Shown: positions 1 to 6,886 of the stretch, piece by piece | Layout: each line of letters begins with the position of its first letter | How positions within the stretch are numbered: the stretch's first letter is position 1 | NCBI GenBank assembly: GCA_964558825.1 | Contig: CAZLGB010000056.1 | Location: forward strand, 1 to 17,766 | DNA: 17,766 nt | Origin: Phosphoribacter sp964558825 | GTDB taxonomy: Bacteria; Actinomycetota; Actinomycetes; Actinomycetales; Dermatophilaceae | Direction: 5' to 3' | Program-made: the position numbers and the translations under genes | Notes under the pieces: model-generated | Told to the model about the DNA's origin: nothing | What the model saw: only the letters and a program-made list of their open reading frames with translations | The model's database searches: none

Positions 1-286
1 CGGGCGGCCCGCCGCCGGGCGCGCCGCCCGGCGGCGGGACGGCCGGCGTGGGCTTGGGCGTGGGGGTGATCAGCTCGGTGCGCCAGTCGGTCGAGGTGAG
101 CTCCGAGCCGGCCGTGGGCGATGCAGCCGCCGAGGTCGGGTTGGTCGGTGCGCTCGTGGACGAGCCCGACCCCGTCGATGTCCCCGCGGACGCGGACCCT
201 CCGCCGTTGGCCGAGCACCCCGCGAGGAGGGCGACGACCGCTGCCGCGCCCAGCGCGACGAGGGGTGGGTGCACGGGCAGGCGCAT
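1..286 (-). CDS. Putative lipoprotein, 5' part only (cut by window edge)
   Basis: The reading frame opens at an ATG and stays open for 95 codons to the left edge, so the C-terminus is missing. The first 24 residues form a lipoprotein signal peptide: a short N-terminus MRLPVHPP, a hydrophobic stretch rich in Ala, Val and Leu, and the lipobox LLAGC with the lipidated Cys at residue 24. A Gly/Ser/Thr/Ala/Pro-rich low-complexity region follows, typical of the flexible linker that tethers actinobacterial lipoproteins to the membrane. Near residues 70-75 there is a short less biased piece (TDWRTEL), and the visible part ends in a Pro/Gly-rich run. No catalytic domain can be seen, so function is unknown. 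No strong ribosome site precedes the ATG. The gene is divergent from the phosphotransferase gene, with about 105 bp between them that may hold both promoters. The lipobox makes a real gene likely. Confidence 0.72.
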   Translation of the reverse strand, partial: MRLPVHPPLVALGAAAVVALLAGCSANGGGSASAGTSTGSGSSTSAPTNPTSAAASPTAGSELTSTDWRTELITPTPKPTPAVPPPGGAPGGGPP

Positions 287-391
287 GAGTGCCACGCTAC
301 CTCGCCCAGCTTGGGCGACTGCTGGTTGGCGATGAGGGCTTGTGCGAAACCCGGTTGCTGCGCCTGCCGCGACTCGGCAACAGTGACACGC

Positions 392-1321
392 ATGTCCCAC
401 CGTCCCCCGTGGTCGAGCCTGCCGCCGCTCGTCACCGGCTGGGTCGAGCAGTTGCTCGGCGCCCCGGTCACGCTCGCCCAGGGACAAGCGAGCGGATTCT
501 CGCCCGCCAGCGCGGATCGGGTCGTCGCCGCCAATGGGTCTCGGGCGTTCGTCAAGGCGGTCCACGAGTCGGCCAACCGGCATACCCCCGACATGCACCG
601 GACGGAAGCGAGGGTCGCGCGAAGCCTGCCCGAGGGCTTCCCCTCGCCGCGACTGCTCGGCTCGCTCGACGCCGACGGGTGGGTCGCCTTGGCCTTCGAG
701 GACGTCGACGGGCACCACCCGGGCCAGCCGTGGCGGGCCGCCGAACTCGATGAGGTGCTCGCCACGCTCGCCGAGGTGGCGCGGCTGGGCACCCCATGTC
801 CGGTCGACGGACTGGGCGAGCTGCCGGAGATCTTCGGCGAGGACTTCGCCGGGTGGGTGCGGGTCGCGGCGGACCCCCCGACCGACCTCGACCCCTGGCT
901 GGCGGCGCGGCTGGGCGAGCTGCACGATCGGGCAGCCGCGGGGACGGCGGCGCTGCGCGGCTGGACGCTCGCGCACGTCGATGTGCGCGACGACAACCTG
1001 CTGCTCGACGCGGCCGGTCGGGTGTGGGTGCTCGACTGGCCGTGGGCCTGTCGCGGGGCAGCGTGGGCCGACGCGCTGCTGCTGCTCTTTGCCGCGGTCG
1101 ATGACACCAACCTGCCGCAGATCGACGCCCGCATCGACGCGCTGCTCGACGGCTACGGCGTGCCAGCTGCGGTCGGCACCGACGTGCTGAGCGCCTTTGT
1201 GTCGTTCTTCGTCGATGCCGCCCGCCGGCCGGGGCCGCCGGGTCAGGGCGATGTGCAGGCGCACCGGCAACGGCGGGTTGCATACGTCGTGCCGTTGCTG
1301 CGCCATCGCCTCGGGGACTGA
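392..1321 (+). CDS. Aminoglycoside phosphotransferase (APH)-fold family protein
   Basis: Protein of 309 aa with the layout of the APH/choline-kinase fold. AFVKAV around Lys55 is the candidate ATP-binding lysine and Glu73 lies in the following helix. The catalytic loop HVDVRDDNLLL has Asp197, with Asn202 as probable metal ligand. The DFG-equivalent is VLDW at Asp215. It should transfer the ATP gamma-phosphate to a small molecule, but the substrate cannot be read from sequence. Family members act on aminoglycosides, macrolides, homoserine, sugars and others, so antibiotic resistance should not be assumed. The frame is open upstream to about 269, but I chose the ATG at 392 because the fold-like sequence begins just after it and earlier starts would overlap the divergent lipoprotein gene. 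No clear Shine-Dalgarno is seen. It converges on the HNH gene across the tandem repeats. Confidence 0.82.
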   Translation: MSHRPPWSSLPPLVTGWVEQLLGAPVTLAQGQASGFSPASADRVVAANGSRAFVKAVHESANRHTPDMHRTEARVARSLPEGFPSPRLLGSLDADGWVALAFEDVDGHHPGQPWRAAELDEVLATLAEVARLGTPCPVDGLGELPEIFGEDFAGWVRVAADPPTDLDPWLAARLGELHDRAAAGTAALRGWTLAHVDVRDDNLLLDAAGRVWVLDWPWACRGAAWADALLLLFAAVDDTNLPQIDARIDALLDGYGVPAAVGTDVLSAFVSFFVDAARRPGPPGQGDVQAHRQRRVAYVVPLLRHRLGD

Positions 1322-1361
1322 CCGGGGCCGGCGGGCGGCCGCGACGCCGCAGTCGTCGCTG

Positions 1362-1700
1362 TATGCCGCCCCGAGACTCGCTCGGGAGGGTCGCGGGTCG
1401 TCGGCGGGTGGTCTGGTGCCTTCGCGCGCGTGCCTGGGGCGCGGGGGGGTGAGGCCGGCTCGAGCGGCGGCTGGCGGCGGCTCGTCGAGGTATGCCGCCC
1501 GCGACTCACTCAGAAGGGTGGGGGGTCGCCAGCGGGTGGCCTGGTGCCTTCGCACACACCCTCGGGCTCGGGGGTGAGGTCGGCTCGGGGCGGCTGCCGC
1601 GCCGATGGGTTGGTCGTTGAGCCATACCGCCCGCGCCCCACTCAGAAGGGTGGCGGGTCGTCGGCAGGCGGGCCGGTCGCTCGGGCGCGGTCATCGATCG
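1362..1700. repeat. Imperfect tandem repeat, ~130-bp unit, derived from the 3' end of the HNH gene
   Basis: Three units line up, starting near 1362, 1491 and 1623 (periods 129 and 132 bp). Shared landmarks in each are TATGCCGCCC (CATACCGCCC in the third), then an ACTCACTCAGAAGGGTGG-type segment, then GGGTCGTCGGCGGG-type sequence. The third unit covers the last codons and stop of the HNH gene, where the minus strand reads ADDPPPF-stop. The second unit still preserves GDPPPF-stop on the minus strand; the first is more decayed. The simplest reading is tandem duplication of the gene's 3' end, giving two degenerate copies downstream. Unit 1 also holds a small hairpin (CCCGAG/CTCGGG at 1370-1386). 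The rest of 1322-1641 holds no gene that I can support. As the gap between two convergent genes it may carry transcription termination, but I see no classic hairpin with a U-run. Confidence 0.75.
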
Positions 1701-3585
1701 ACTCACTCAGTGCGTTCAGCAACTCAGGCTCGCCGGGTGTCGCTGGTGGTCCGGCCAGGGGTGGGTTGTCCAGTTCGCGGTAGTCGTGGGGATGCGTCGT
1801 GTAGGTGAGCCCGGCCAAGGTCCGCCAGGAAAGGGTGTCATCGGACGGATCGTGCTCGGCGTGCCACAGGCCGGTGGTCTTGAGGTTGTGGTGACGGCGG
1901 TGTTTCGCCGAGAGGTTGCCGGCGCTGGTGGGTCCGGCGGGCCAGGGGTGGTCGTGGTCGAGGTCGCAGCTGGTGGCGGGGATCTGACAGCCCGGCCCGC
2001 GGCAGCTGTGATCCCGGGCGCTCACGTGGGCACGTAACCGGGGCGGCGGCGTGTAGGACCGGGAGTCTTGGGCCAGCAGGGTCCCGGTGACCGGGTCGGT
2101 GACCAACCGCCGCCACGTCGATCCGGCGGTGAAGGCGATATCGCGCGCCTGCTGGGCAGTGACGTAACCGTAGCCGGGGATCTCCCCGAGTCCGTCGGTG
2201 ACTCCGAGCAGGGTCTCCAACGACACGACCAGCTGCACCCGCGCTGGCGGGTAAGCCCCCACCACCGGAGCGAGCGGCTCCAACGCCGTGGTGCCGGACG
2301 GCCCCGTCGAGCCGGGGACGCCGCTTGCGCCAACCGCGTTGATCCCGCTCGGGACCGTCGCGCTGCCCACGAAATGTGCACCGGCAGCATCGTGGTCCAG
2401 GCCGCCACGGCTCTGGCCAAGCTGCGCCTGACCAGCCGAGTCCGAGTGGCCAGCACCGGGATGGTTGCCATCACAGGCGCCAATGCCGTGGCCAGCGTGG
2501 GCCCGACGGGCCGAAGCCGGGTGGCCCTGACCGGCCGAGGCCGCACCCGGTGGTTGCCCGTAGAGCAGCAAATCCAGAGCGATGTCCGAGCGCAACTGAG
2601 ACAGGGTCCGGCCCCCATGCCGACCAGACGCGCGAGCAGCCCGCGCCAACCCGTCAACCCGGCACACCGCCGCCGCGACCCGCTGACCATCCCCGCTGAT
2701 GCTCATCTCACCCGACCCGTCGATCAACACCTCACCCCGAGCATCCCGAGCTGCCAACGCATCCCGACGCGCAACGATCGGATCGGTGACCGGGTGGCGG
2801 GCCAACTGACGACGCAACCGGGAGGCGAACAGGGTTTGCGACGGGGTCGACCCGTCACGGCAGGGGGCGAGCACCCGCGCAGCGATCTCATCCGCCACCT
2901 GCGGATCCCGATCACAGGTGGCGTCGTGCACCCGCAACACCCGCTGCAGCGACACGGCTCCCGAGCGCAACCCTGCCCGTAAGGTCACCGTCGCAGCCGG
3001 GTCAGCGGTGACGAACGCCAACCGGCGTTGACACTCCACCTCACCCAACCCGGTCGCCGCCTTCACCTCCTCCACCGTGCCGTCGCGGGTCATCCGCTCC
3101 CGCCAATCCGCTGCCTCACGCGCGGTCATCGACCCCGTCCACAACGCATCACACTCCGCCGCCACCGCCGACTGCAGCAACGCCAACGCCGCCAACCCCG
3201 CCGCATCCAACATCGCCTTCAACCGCTCCACCATCACCAACACCGCCACCGCCGCCTGAGCCGGCGACACCCCCGGCTCCAACCCCGCCAGGGTCGCCGC
3301 CAAGGCCTCCGGCAGCGAGCCAACCCCGAGCACGCCAGAGTCAACCCGAGCCGACTCGAGTGCCGCGTCGGGTGACCCGCCGGTCAGCACCCCGACGGCA
3401 GCGGCCGGGTCCAGTGCCGCACTGGGCGCCCCAGTTGTCGACGAGGCGGCCAACATGCCACCGCTCGGGCCCGGGTCGAGGCTAGCCGTGAGGGCACGGT
3501 CACGGATCAACTGGGCAGGGTCGACGGCAGGCGCGACCGACTCACCCGGGAGCCCGGGGAGCAGCGGATCGGTCGGTGACGCCAT
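1642..3585 (-). CDS. DUF222/HNH endonuclease domain protein (13E12 repeat family)
   Basis: Protein of 647 aa. The N-terminal ~95 residues are low complexity. A helical DUF222 region of the 13E12 family runs from about 100 to 390 (AREAADWRERM, TGLGEVECQRRLAFV, VDGLARAARA). A Gly/Ala/His-rich spacer follows at about 340-430. The C-terminal HNH domain lies at about 515-570, with C528 and C533, CDLDHDHPW (Cys540, His544, His546), then GNLSAKHRRHHNL with His562 and His565/566. The family is abundant and multicopy in actinobacteria (REP13E12 in Mycobacterium tuberculosis). HNH proteins cleave DNA, but the role of this family is not settled; mobile-element association is a common suggestion. The ATG is supported by a promoter ending only five bases before it. 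The extreme 3' end is part of the tandem repeat. All expected HNH residues are present and no frameshift is seen. Confidence 0.88.
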   Translation of the reverse strand: MASPTDPLLPGLPGESVAPAVDPAQLIRDRALTASLDPGPSGGMLAASSTTGAPSAALDPAAAVGVLTGGSPDAALESARVDSGVLGVGSLPEALAATLAGLEPGVSPAQAAVAVLVMVERLKAMLDAAGLAALALLQSAVAAECDALWTGSMTAREAADWRERMTRDGTVEEVKAATGLGEVECQRRLAFVTADPAATVTLRAGLRSGAVSLQRVLRVHDATCDRDPQVADEIAARVLAPCRDGSTPSQTLFASRLRRQLARHPVTDPIVARRDALAARDARGEVLIDGSGEMSISGDGQRVAAAVCRVDGLARAARASGRHGGRTLSQLRSDIALDLLLYGQPPGAASAGQGHPASARRAHAGHGIGACDGNHPGAGHSDSAGQAQLGQSRGGLDHDAAGAHFVGSATVPSGINAVGASGVPGSTGPSGTTALEPLAPVVGAYPPARVQLVVSLETLLGVTDGLGEIPGYGYVTAQQARDIAFTAGSTWRRLVTDPVTGTLLAQDSRSYTPPPRLRAHVSARDHSCRGPGCQIPATSCDLDHDHPWPAGPTSAGNLSAKHRRHHNLKTTGLWHAEHDPSDDTLSWRTLAGLTYTTHPHDYRELDNPPLAGPPATPGEPELLNALSESIDDRARATGPPADDPPPF

Positions 3586-4044
3586 GCCTCATCATACCGC
3601 ACGCGTGTTCGATTGCCAAGCGGTAATCCACACGGCCACAACAGTTTTCGGTTCAATTGGGGCGCGAAGATTGTTGGGCAGGAGAGCATCAATGTGACGG
3701 GTGTCCGCGCAGCGAGCGCACCACCACCCACGATGGCGCCCCCCGGTCGCGCGAACTTGCGAGGCCACTGGAAGCGCCGGGACAAGTCCGGATCCGGGCC
3801 ATCCACCTGCGCGCGGCGCTGACGCGCTCGGCATCTGGAGCGCGCCATACCGGCTCGCCGACCACCCCCGAGCTGGACTCGCGAGGCTCCCGGGCGCCCG
3901 GGCGCTTGGGCGCAGCGGCGCTCCCGGCGCCGACCGTTGACCAGACAGCCAGGACAGTCGCACGCGCCCGTGCCCGAACGACGAGGCGTGCCAAGGCCAG
4001 GGCATCACCGCGGATCGCCAACTCGGCGGCCGCGACCAAGGCGG
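3586..4044. other. Intergenic stretch with no convincing gene
   Basis: Apart from the HNH promoter at its left end, I see no gene I can support. A minus-strand frame at 3689-4039 (116 codons, TTG start) begins with a plausible Ala/Leu/Arg-rich helix (AELAIRGDALALARLVVRAR) but then loses protein-like character and has no ribosome site. It could be a decayed remnant or chance. A perfect 14-bp palindrome CCCGGGCGCCCGGG sits at 3889-3902 in very GC-rich sequence and could form a strong hairpin downstream of the copper operon, perhaps as a terminator, but it has no T-tract. Confidence 0.5.
3591..3619 (-). promoter_or_regulatory. Sigma-70-type promoter of the HNH gene, probably leaderless
   Basis: On the minus strand TTGGCA (3619-3614) and TATGAT (3596-3591) are separated by exactly 17 bp; each matches the housekeeping consensus at five of six positions. 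The last base of the -10 lies only five bases before the A of the ATG at 3585. Transcription should therefore start at or very near the start codon, giving a leaderless mRNA, a common arrangement in actinobacteria. There is no room for a useful Shine-Dalgarno in the transcript. That the site is used is inference. Confidence 0.65.
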
Positions 4045-4185
4045 TCAGTCGCGTGACGCCCGCAGCGCCGCACCCTCGGCGAGGGCCTGATCGCGCAATC
4101 GCCCCTGGAATGCCTCCATGTCGGCCGCCATCCAGGCGGCGAGCTCGCCCTCGCCGGCGGCCGCGGCGCGCCGACGACCCGTCAC
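4045..4185 (-). CDS. Small 46-aa ORF coupled to copA, function unknown
   Basis: A GTG at 4185-4183 overlaps the copA stop (GTGA, 4-nt overlap), the same junction type used in the nar operon here. It reads 46 codons to TGA at 4047-4045. The product starts MTGRRRAAAAGEGELAAW and ends in a charged, probably amphipathic helix (MEAFQGRLRDQALAEGAAL). It has no Cys, no His and no membrane segment, so a metal-binding role is not indicated. I recognise no family. Existence is supported by the coupled start and by coding-like composition, but the ORF is short and could be chance in GC-rich DNA. Confidence 0.4.
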   Translation of the reverse strand: MTGRRRAAAAGEGELAAWMAADMEAFQGRLRDQALAEGAALRASRD

Positions 4186-6524
4186 TGGGCCGTGGGCCGG
4201 AAACGGCGCAGCCGCAGCGAATTGGTGACGACGAAGACTGACGAGAAGGCCATCGCCGCCCCCGCGATCATCGGCGTGAGCATGCCGAAGGCCGCGAGCG
4301 GGATCGCCGCGACGTTGTAGGCGAAGGCCCAGAAGAGGTTGCCCTTGATCGTGCCGAGCGTCGCCCGCGCGAGTCGCACCGCGTCGACGGCGCTCACCAG
4401 GTCACCGCGGACCAAAGTGAGATCGGAGGCCTCGATCGCCACATCGCTGCCGGTGCCGATCGCGATCCCGAGGTCGGCCTGGGCGAGCGCCGCGGCGTCG
4501 TTGACCCCGTCGCCGACCATCGCGACGACCCGCCCCTCGCGCTGGAGCGCAGCGACCGCCTCGACCTTGTCGGCGGGGAGCACCTCGGCGCGCACATCGG
4601 CATCGGGGATGCCGGCCGCCGCACCCACTGACCGCGCCGCCCGGGCGTTGTCGCCGGTGAGCAGGACGGGACGCAGGCCGAGACCACGGAAGAGCTCGAT
4701 CGCCCATGGCGAGCTGGGCTTGAGAGTGTCGGACACGACGACCAGCCCGCGCACGGCCCCGTCCCAGCCAACCCAGATCGGAGTCTGCCCGGCAGTCTCG
4801 GCAGCCTCAGCGGCTACCGCCAGGGACTCCGGCAACTGCGAGAGCACCGCGCCGCCATCAGCAGCAGCACCCACAGCAGCCCCCGCACCCCCAGCGGCCC
4901 CCGCACCCACAGCGGCGTCGGCGCCCACAGCGGCGTCGGCGATCGCACTGGACGCGCCGGGAGCCCATTGTGCAGCAACGAAAGTCGCGCGCCCGACCCG
5001 GACCGACGCCCGGTCGACCACCCCGCTCACCCCGAGCCCCGCCTCATTGCGGAAGGCGTCGACAGCAGCCACGGGCGCACCCGCGACGTCACCGAGTCCC
5101 TCCGCGGCAGCCCGGGCGACGGCCTGAGCGATGGGGTGCTCGGAGGCCGCCTCGACGGCGCCGGCCAAGGCGAGCACTCGCGCGCGGGACTCGCCGGGCA
5201 CGGCATACACGTCGGTGGCGGTCATCCGCCCGGTGGTCACCGTGCCGGTCTTGTCGAGCACGACCGTGTCGACCCGGCGGGTGGACTCGAGCACCTCCGG
5301 ACCCTTGATGAGGATGCCGAGCTGGGCGCCCCGCCCGGTGCCGACCATCAACGCCGTGGGGGTCGCGAGGCCGAGCGCGCACGGGCAGGCGATGACGAGC
5401 ACCGCAACGGCAGCGGTAAAGGCGGCCTCGACGTCATGACCGGTCACCAGCCAGGCGACGAGAGTGAGCAACGCGAGCCCGATGACGACCGGCACGAAGA
5501 TCGCCGACACCCGGTCGGCGAGGCGCTGGACCTGGGCCTTGCCGGTCTGGGCGGCCTCGACGAGCCGAGCCATCTGGGCGAGCTGGGTGTCGGCACCGAC
5601 GCGAGTCGCGCGGACGAGCAGCCGCCCCGAGGTGTTGACTGTCGCCCCCGTCACGACATCACCAGGGACGACCTCGACGGGCACCGACTCGCCGGTGAGC
5701 AAGGACGCGTCGACGGCCGAGGCCCCCTCGACGACGACGCCGTCGGTGGCGACCTTCTCCCCCGGGCGCACCACGAAGTCGTCGCCAACTCGCAGCTGCG
5801 CCAACGGGATCCGCGTTTCGACCCTGCCGCGCAGCACGGCGACGTCCTTGGCCCCGAGGTCGAGCAAAGCTCGCAGCGCGGCGCCCGAGCGGCGCTTGGC
5901 GCGGGCCTCGGCATACCGCCCGGCGAGCAGGAAGGTCGTGATGGCCGCCGCGGTCTCGAAGTAGAAGTGGCCGTGCTCGCCCATGGTGAGCAGCATCCAG
6001 ACCGACCAGAGGTATGCCGCGAGCACGCCGCCCGAGACGAGCGTGTCCATCGTCGTCGCGCCATGGCGGGCGTTGATGGCGGCGGCTCGGTGGAAGGGCC
6101 ACGCACACCAGGCGACGACCGGCGTGGTGAGCGCAAGCACCAGCCACGGCCAGCCGTGCGCGTGCAGCGCCGGGATCATCGAGATGAGCACGACCGGCAG
6201 GGTCAGCCCGGCGGCGACCATGAGCCGGCGCCACAGCACCCGCGTCTCGGCGCCCTCGCGCTCAGCTGCGGCGTCAACGCCACCCTCGCCGCCACCGGCG
6301 ACCGCGGGCGGCAGCGCGGGCTCGGCCGAATAGCCGGCCGACTCGACCGCCGCGACGAGGTCGGAGATCTCGACGTCGACCGGGTGGATCACCAGCGCCT
6401 TGCCGGTCGCGTAATTGACGGCCGCCGTGACGCCGGAGAGCTTGCCGAGCTTCTTCTCCACCCGCGCCGAGCAGGAGGCACAGGTCATGCCCCCGACGAG
6501 CAGCTCGGTCTGGGTGTCGGCCAT
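4182..6524 (-). CDS. copA: Cu(+)-exporting P1B-type ATPase CopA
   Basis: Protein of 780 aa that exports Cu(+) across the cytoplasmic membrane using ATP. One N-terminal heavy-metal domain (residues ~7-70) has GMTCASC with Cys15 and Cys18. The actuator motif TGES is at 277-280, the membrane metal site CPC at 380-382, the phosphorylation motif DKTGT begins at Asp424, the HP motif is at 463-464, TGDN at 623-626 and GDGVND at 671-676. YN (736-737) and the final MAFSS (758-762) are the P1B-1 signature that specifies monovalent copper. An Ala/Gly-rich insertion at 529-552 in the nucleotide-binding domain is coded by an 18-bp tandem repeat. The frame is open further upstream, but those codons run through copZ and look non-protein-like, so I chose the ATG at 6524 immediately before the metal-binding domain; no strong ribosome site is seen there. 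It lies 44 nt after copZ and is probably co-transcribed with it. Confidence 0.95.
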   Translation of the reverse strand: MADTQTELLVGGMTCASCSARVEKKLGKLSGVTAAVNYATGKALVIHPVDVEISDLVAAVESAGYSAEPALPPAVAGGGEGGVDAAAEREGAETRVLWRRLMVAAGLTLPVVLISMIPALHAHGWPWLVLALTTPVVAWCAWPFHRAAAINARHGATTMDTLVSGGVLAAYLWSVWMLLTMGEHGHFYFETAAAITTFLLAGRYAEARAKRRSGAALRALLDLGAKDVAVLRGRVETRIPLAQLRVGDDFVVRPGEKVATDGVVVEGASAVDASLLTGESVPVEVVPGDVVTGATVNTSGRLLVRATRVGADTQLAQMARLVEAAQTGKAQVQRLADRVSAIFVPVVIGLALLTLVAWLVTGHDVEAAFTAAVAVLVIACPCALGLATPTALMVGTGRGAQLGILIKGPEVLESTRRVDTVVLDKTGTVTTGRMTATDVYAVPGESRARVLALAGAVEAASEHPIAQAVARAAAEGLGDVAGAPVAAVDAFRNEAGLGVSGVVDRASVRVGRATFVAAQWAPGASSAIADAAVGADAAVGAGAAGGAGAAVGAAADGGAVLSQLPESLAVAAEAAETAGQTPIWVGWDGAVRGLVVVSDTLKPSSPWAIELFRGLGLRPVLLTGDNARAARSVGAAAGIPDADVRAEVLPADKVEAVAALQREGRVVAMVGDGVNDAAALAQADLGIAIGTGSDVAIEASDLTLVRGDLVSAVDAVRLARATLGTIKGNLFWAFAYNVAAIPLAAFGMLTPMIAGAAMAFSSVFVVTNSLRLRRFRPTAQ
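4869..4940 (-). repeat. 18-bp in-frame minisatellite within copA
   Basis: Four consecutive 18-bp units. The two at the copA N-terminal side are identical over 18 bp (4906-4923 and 4924-4941 in the best phase); the other two differ at a few positions. On the coding strand they give the hexapeptides ADAAVG, ADAAVG, AGAAGG and AGAAVG, residues 529-552 of CopA, in a loop of the nucleotide-binding domain. Unit length is a multiple of three, so copy number could change without breaking the frame. Confidence 0.85.
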
Positions 6525-6568
6525 GAGAGGTGGCAGCGCACGGCCGCCGGTGCTGAAGTCGCGAGGAC

Positions 6569-6787
6569 TCAGCGCCCGGCGAGGGTGTAGCTGCCTGCCT
6601 CCTCGAGCGCGGCGGTGATCTCGGCGTCGGTCAGCTCGTGGTCGGCCTCGACGGTGACCGTCGAGGTGCCGCCGGCGACGAGGTCGACGTGGACGTCGCT
6701 CACGCCGGCGACCGACTTGAGCTCGCCGGTGACGTGGCCCGCGCAGTGACCGCAGGTCATCCCGTCGACCTTGAACGACTGGCTCAT
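6569..6787 (-). CDS. copZ: CopZ-like copper chaperone (heavy-metal-associated domain)
   Basis: Protein of 72 aa forming a single heavy-metal-associated domain with a ferredoxin-like fold. The metal site is GMTCGHC, with Cys12 and Cys15 as Cu(+) ligands; the His between them is seen in several CopZ proteins. It should carry cytosolic Cu(+) to the N-terminal domain or membrane entry site of CopA, encoded next. The frame is open upstream to 6856, but the ATG at 6787 is preceded by AAGGAG (6793-6798) at 5-nt spacing, the best ribosome site in the left half, and gives the normal family length. A dyad of CsoR-operator type lies 35 nt upstream of the start. Confidence 0.92.
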   Translation of the reverse strand: MSQSFKVDGMTCGHCAGHVTGELKSVAGVSDVHVDLVAGGTSTVTVEADHELTDAEITAALEEAGSYTLAGR

Positions 6788-6821
6788 CGTGGCTCCTTCG
6801 CATGGGATGGTGATGTCAACA

Positions 6822-6842
6822 GCATACCCCCCGTGGGTATGC
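6822..6842 (-). promoter_or_regulatory. CsoR-type copper operator upstream of copZ-copA
   Basis: Perfect inverted repeat GCATACCC-N5-GGGTATGC, with GC-rich centre CCCGT. The pattern of TAC, a C-tract, a G-tract and GTA is that of operators bound by the Cu(+)-sensing repressor CsoR, which releases DNA when it binds copper. A related half-site, GGCATATCC at 6857-6865, pairs imperfectly with the right arm and may be a second weaker site. On the minus strand TATGCT (6826-6821) overlaps the dyad as a possible -10, so binding would block transcription. No csoR gene is in the window. Assignment is from motif resemblance only. Confidence 0.65.
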
Positions 6843-6886
6843 CCTGGGGTCGCCACGGCATATCCATCGGGGGGCTCGCGCAGGGC

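Noticed and set aside
392..1321. Reading the APH-fold gene as an antibiotic resistance determinant
   Set aside because: The fold covers kinases for many substrates and nothing in the sequence or neighbours points to an antibiotic.
1362..1700. CRISPR array
   Set aside because: Units are ~130 bp, imperfect throughout, with no short conserved repeat plus unique spacer pattern and no cas gene.
3689..4039. 116-codon minus-strand ORF with TTG start
   Set aside because: It has no ribosome site, and only the first ~25 residues look protein-like. It could be a relic but is not supported enough to list as a gene.
4968..6590. A 540-codon open frame antisense to copA
   Set aside because: It is opposite a complete CopA with all motifs, and its own sequence lacks any recognisable fold.
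6525..6803. N-terminal extension of the copA frame through copZ
   Set aside because: It is an out-of-frame reading of copZ (Arg-rich), and copZ has a strong ribosome site and a clear metal-binding domain.
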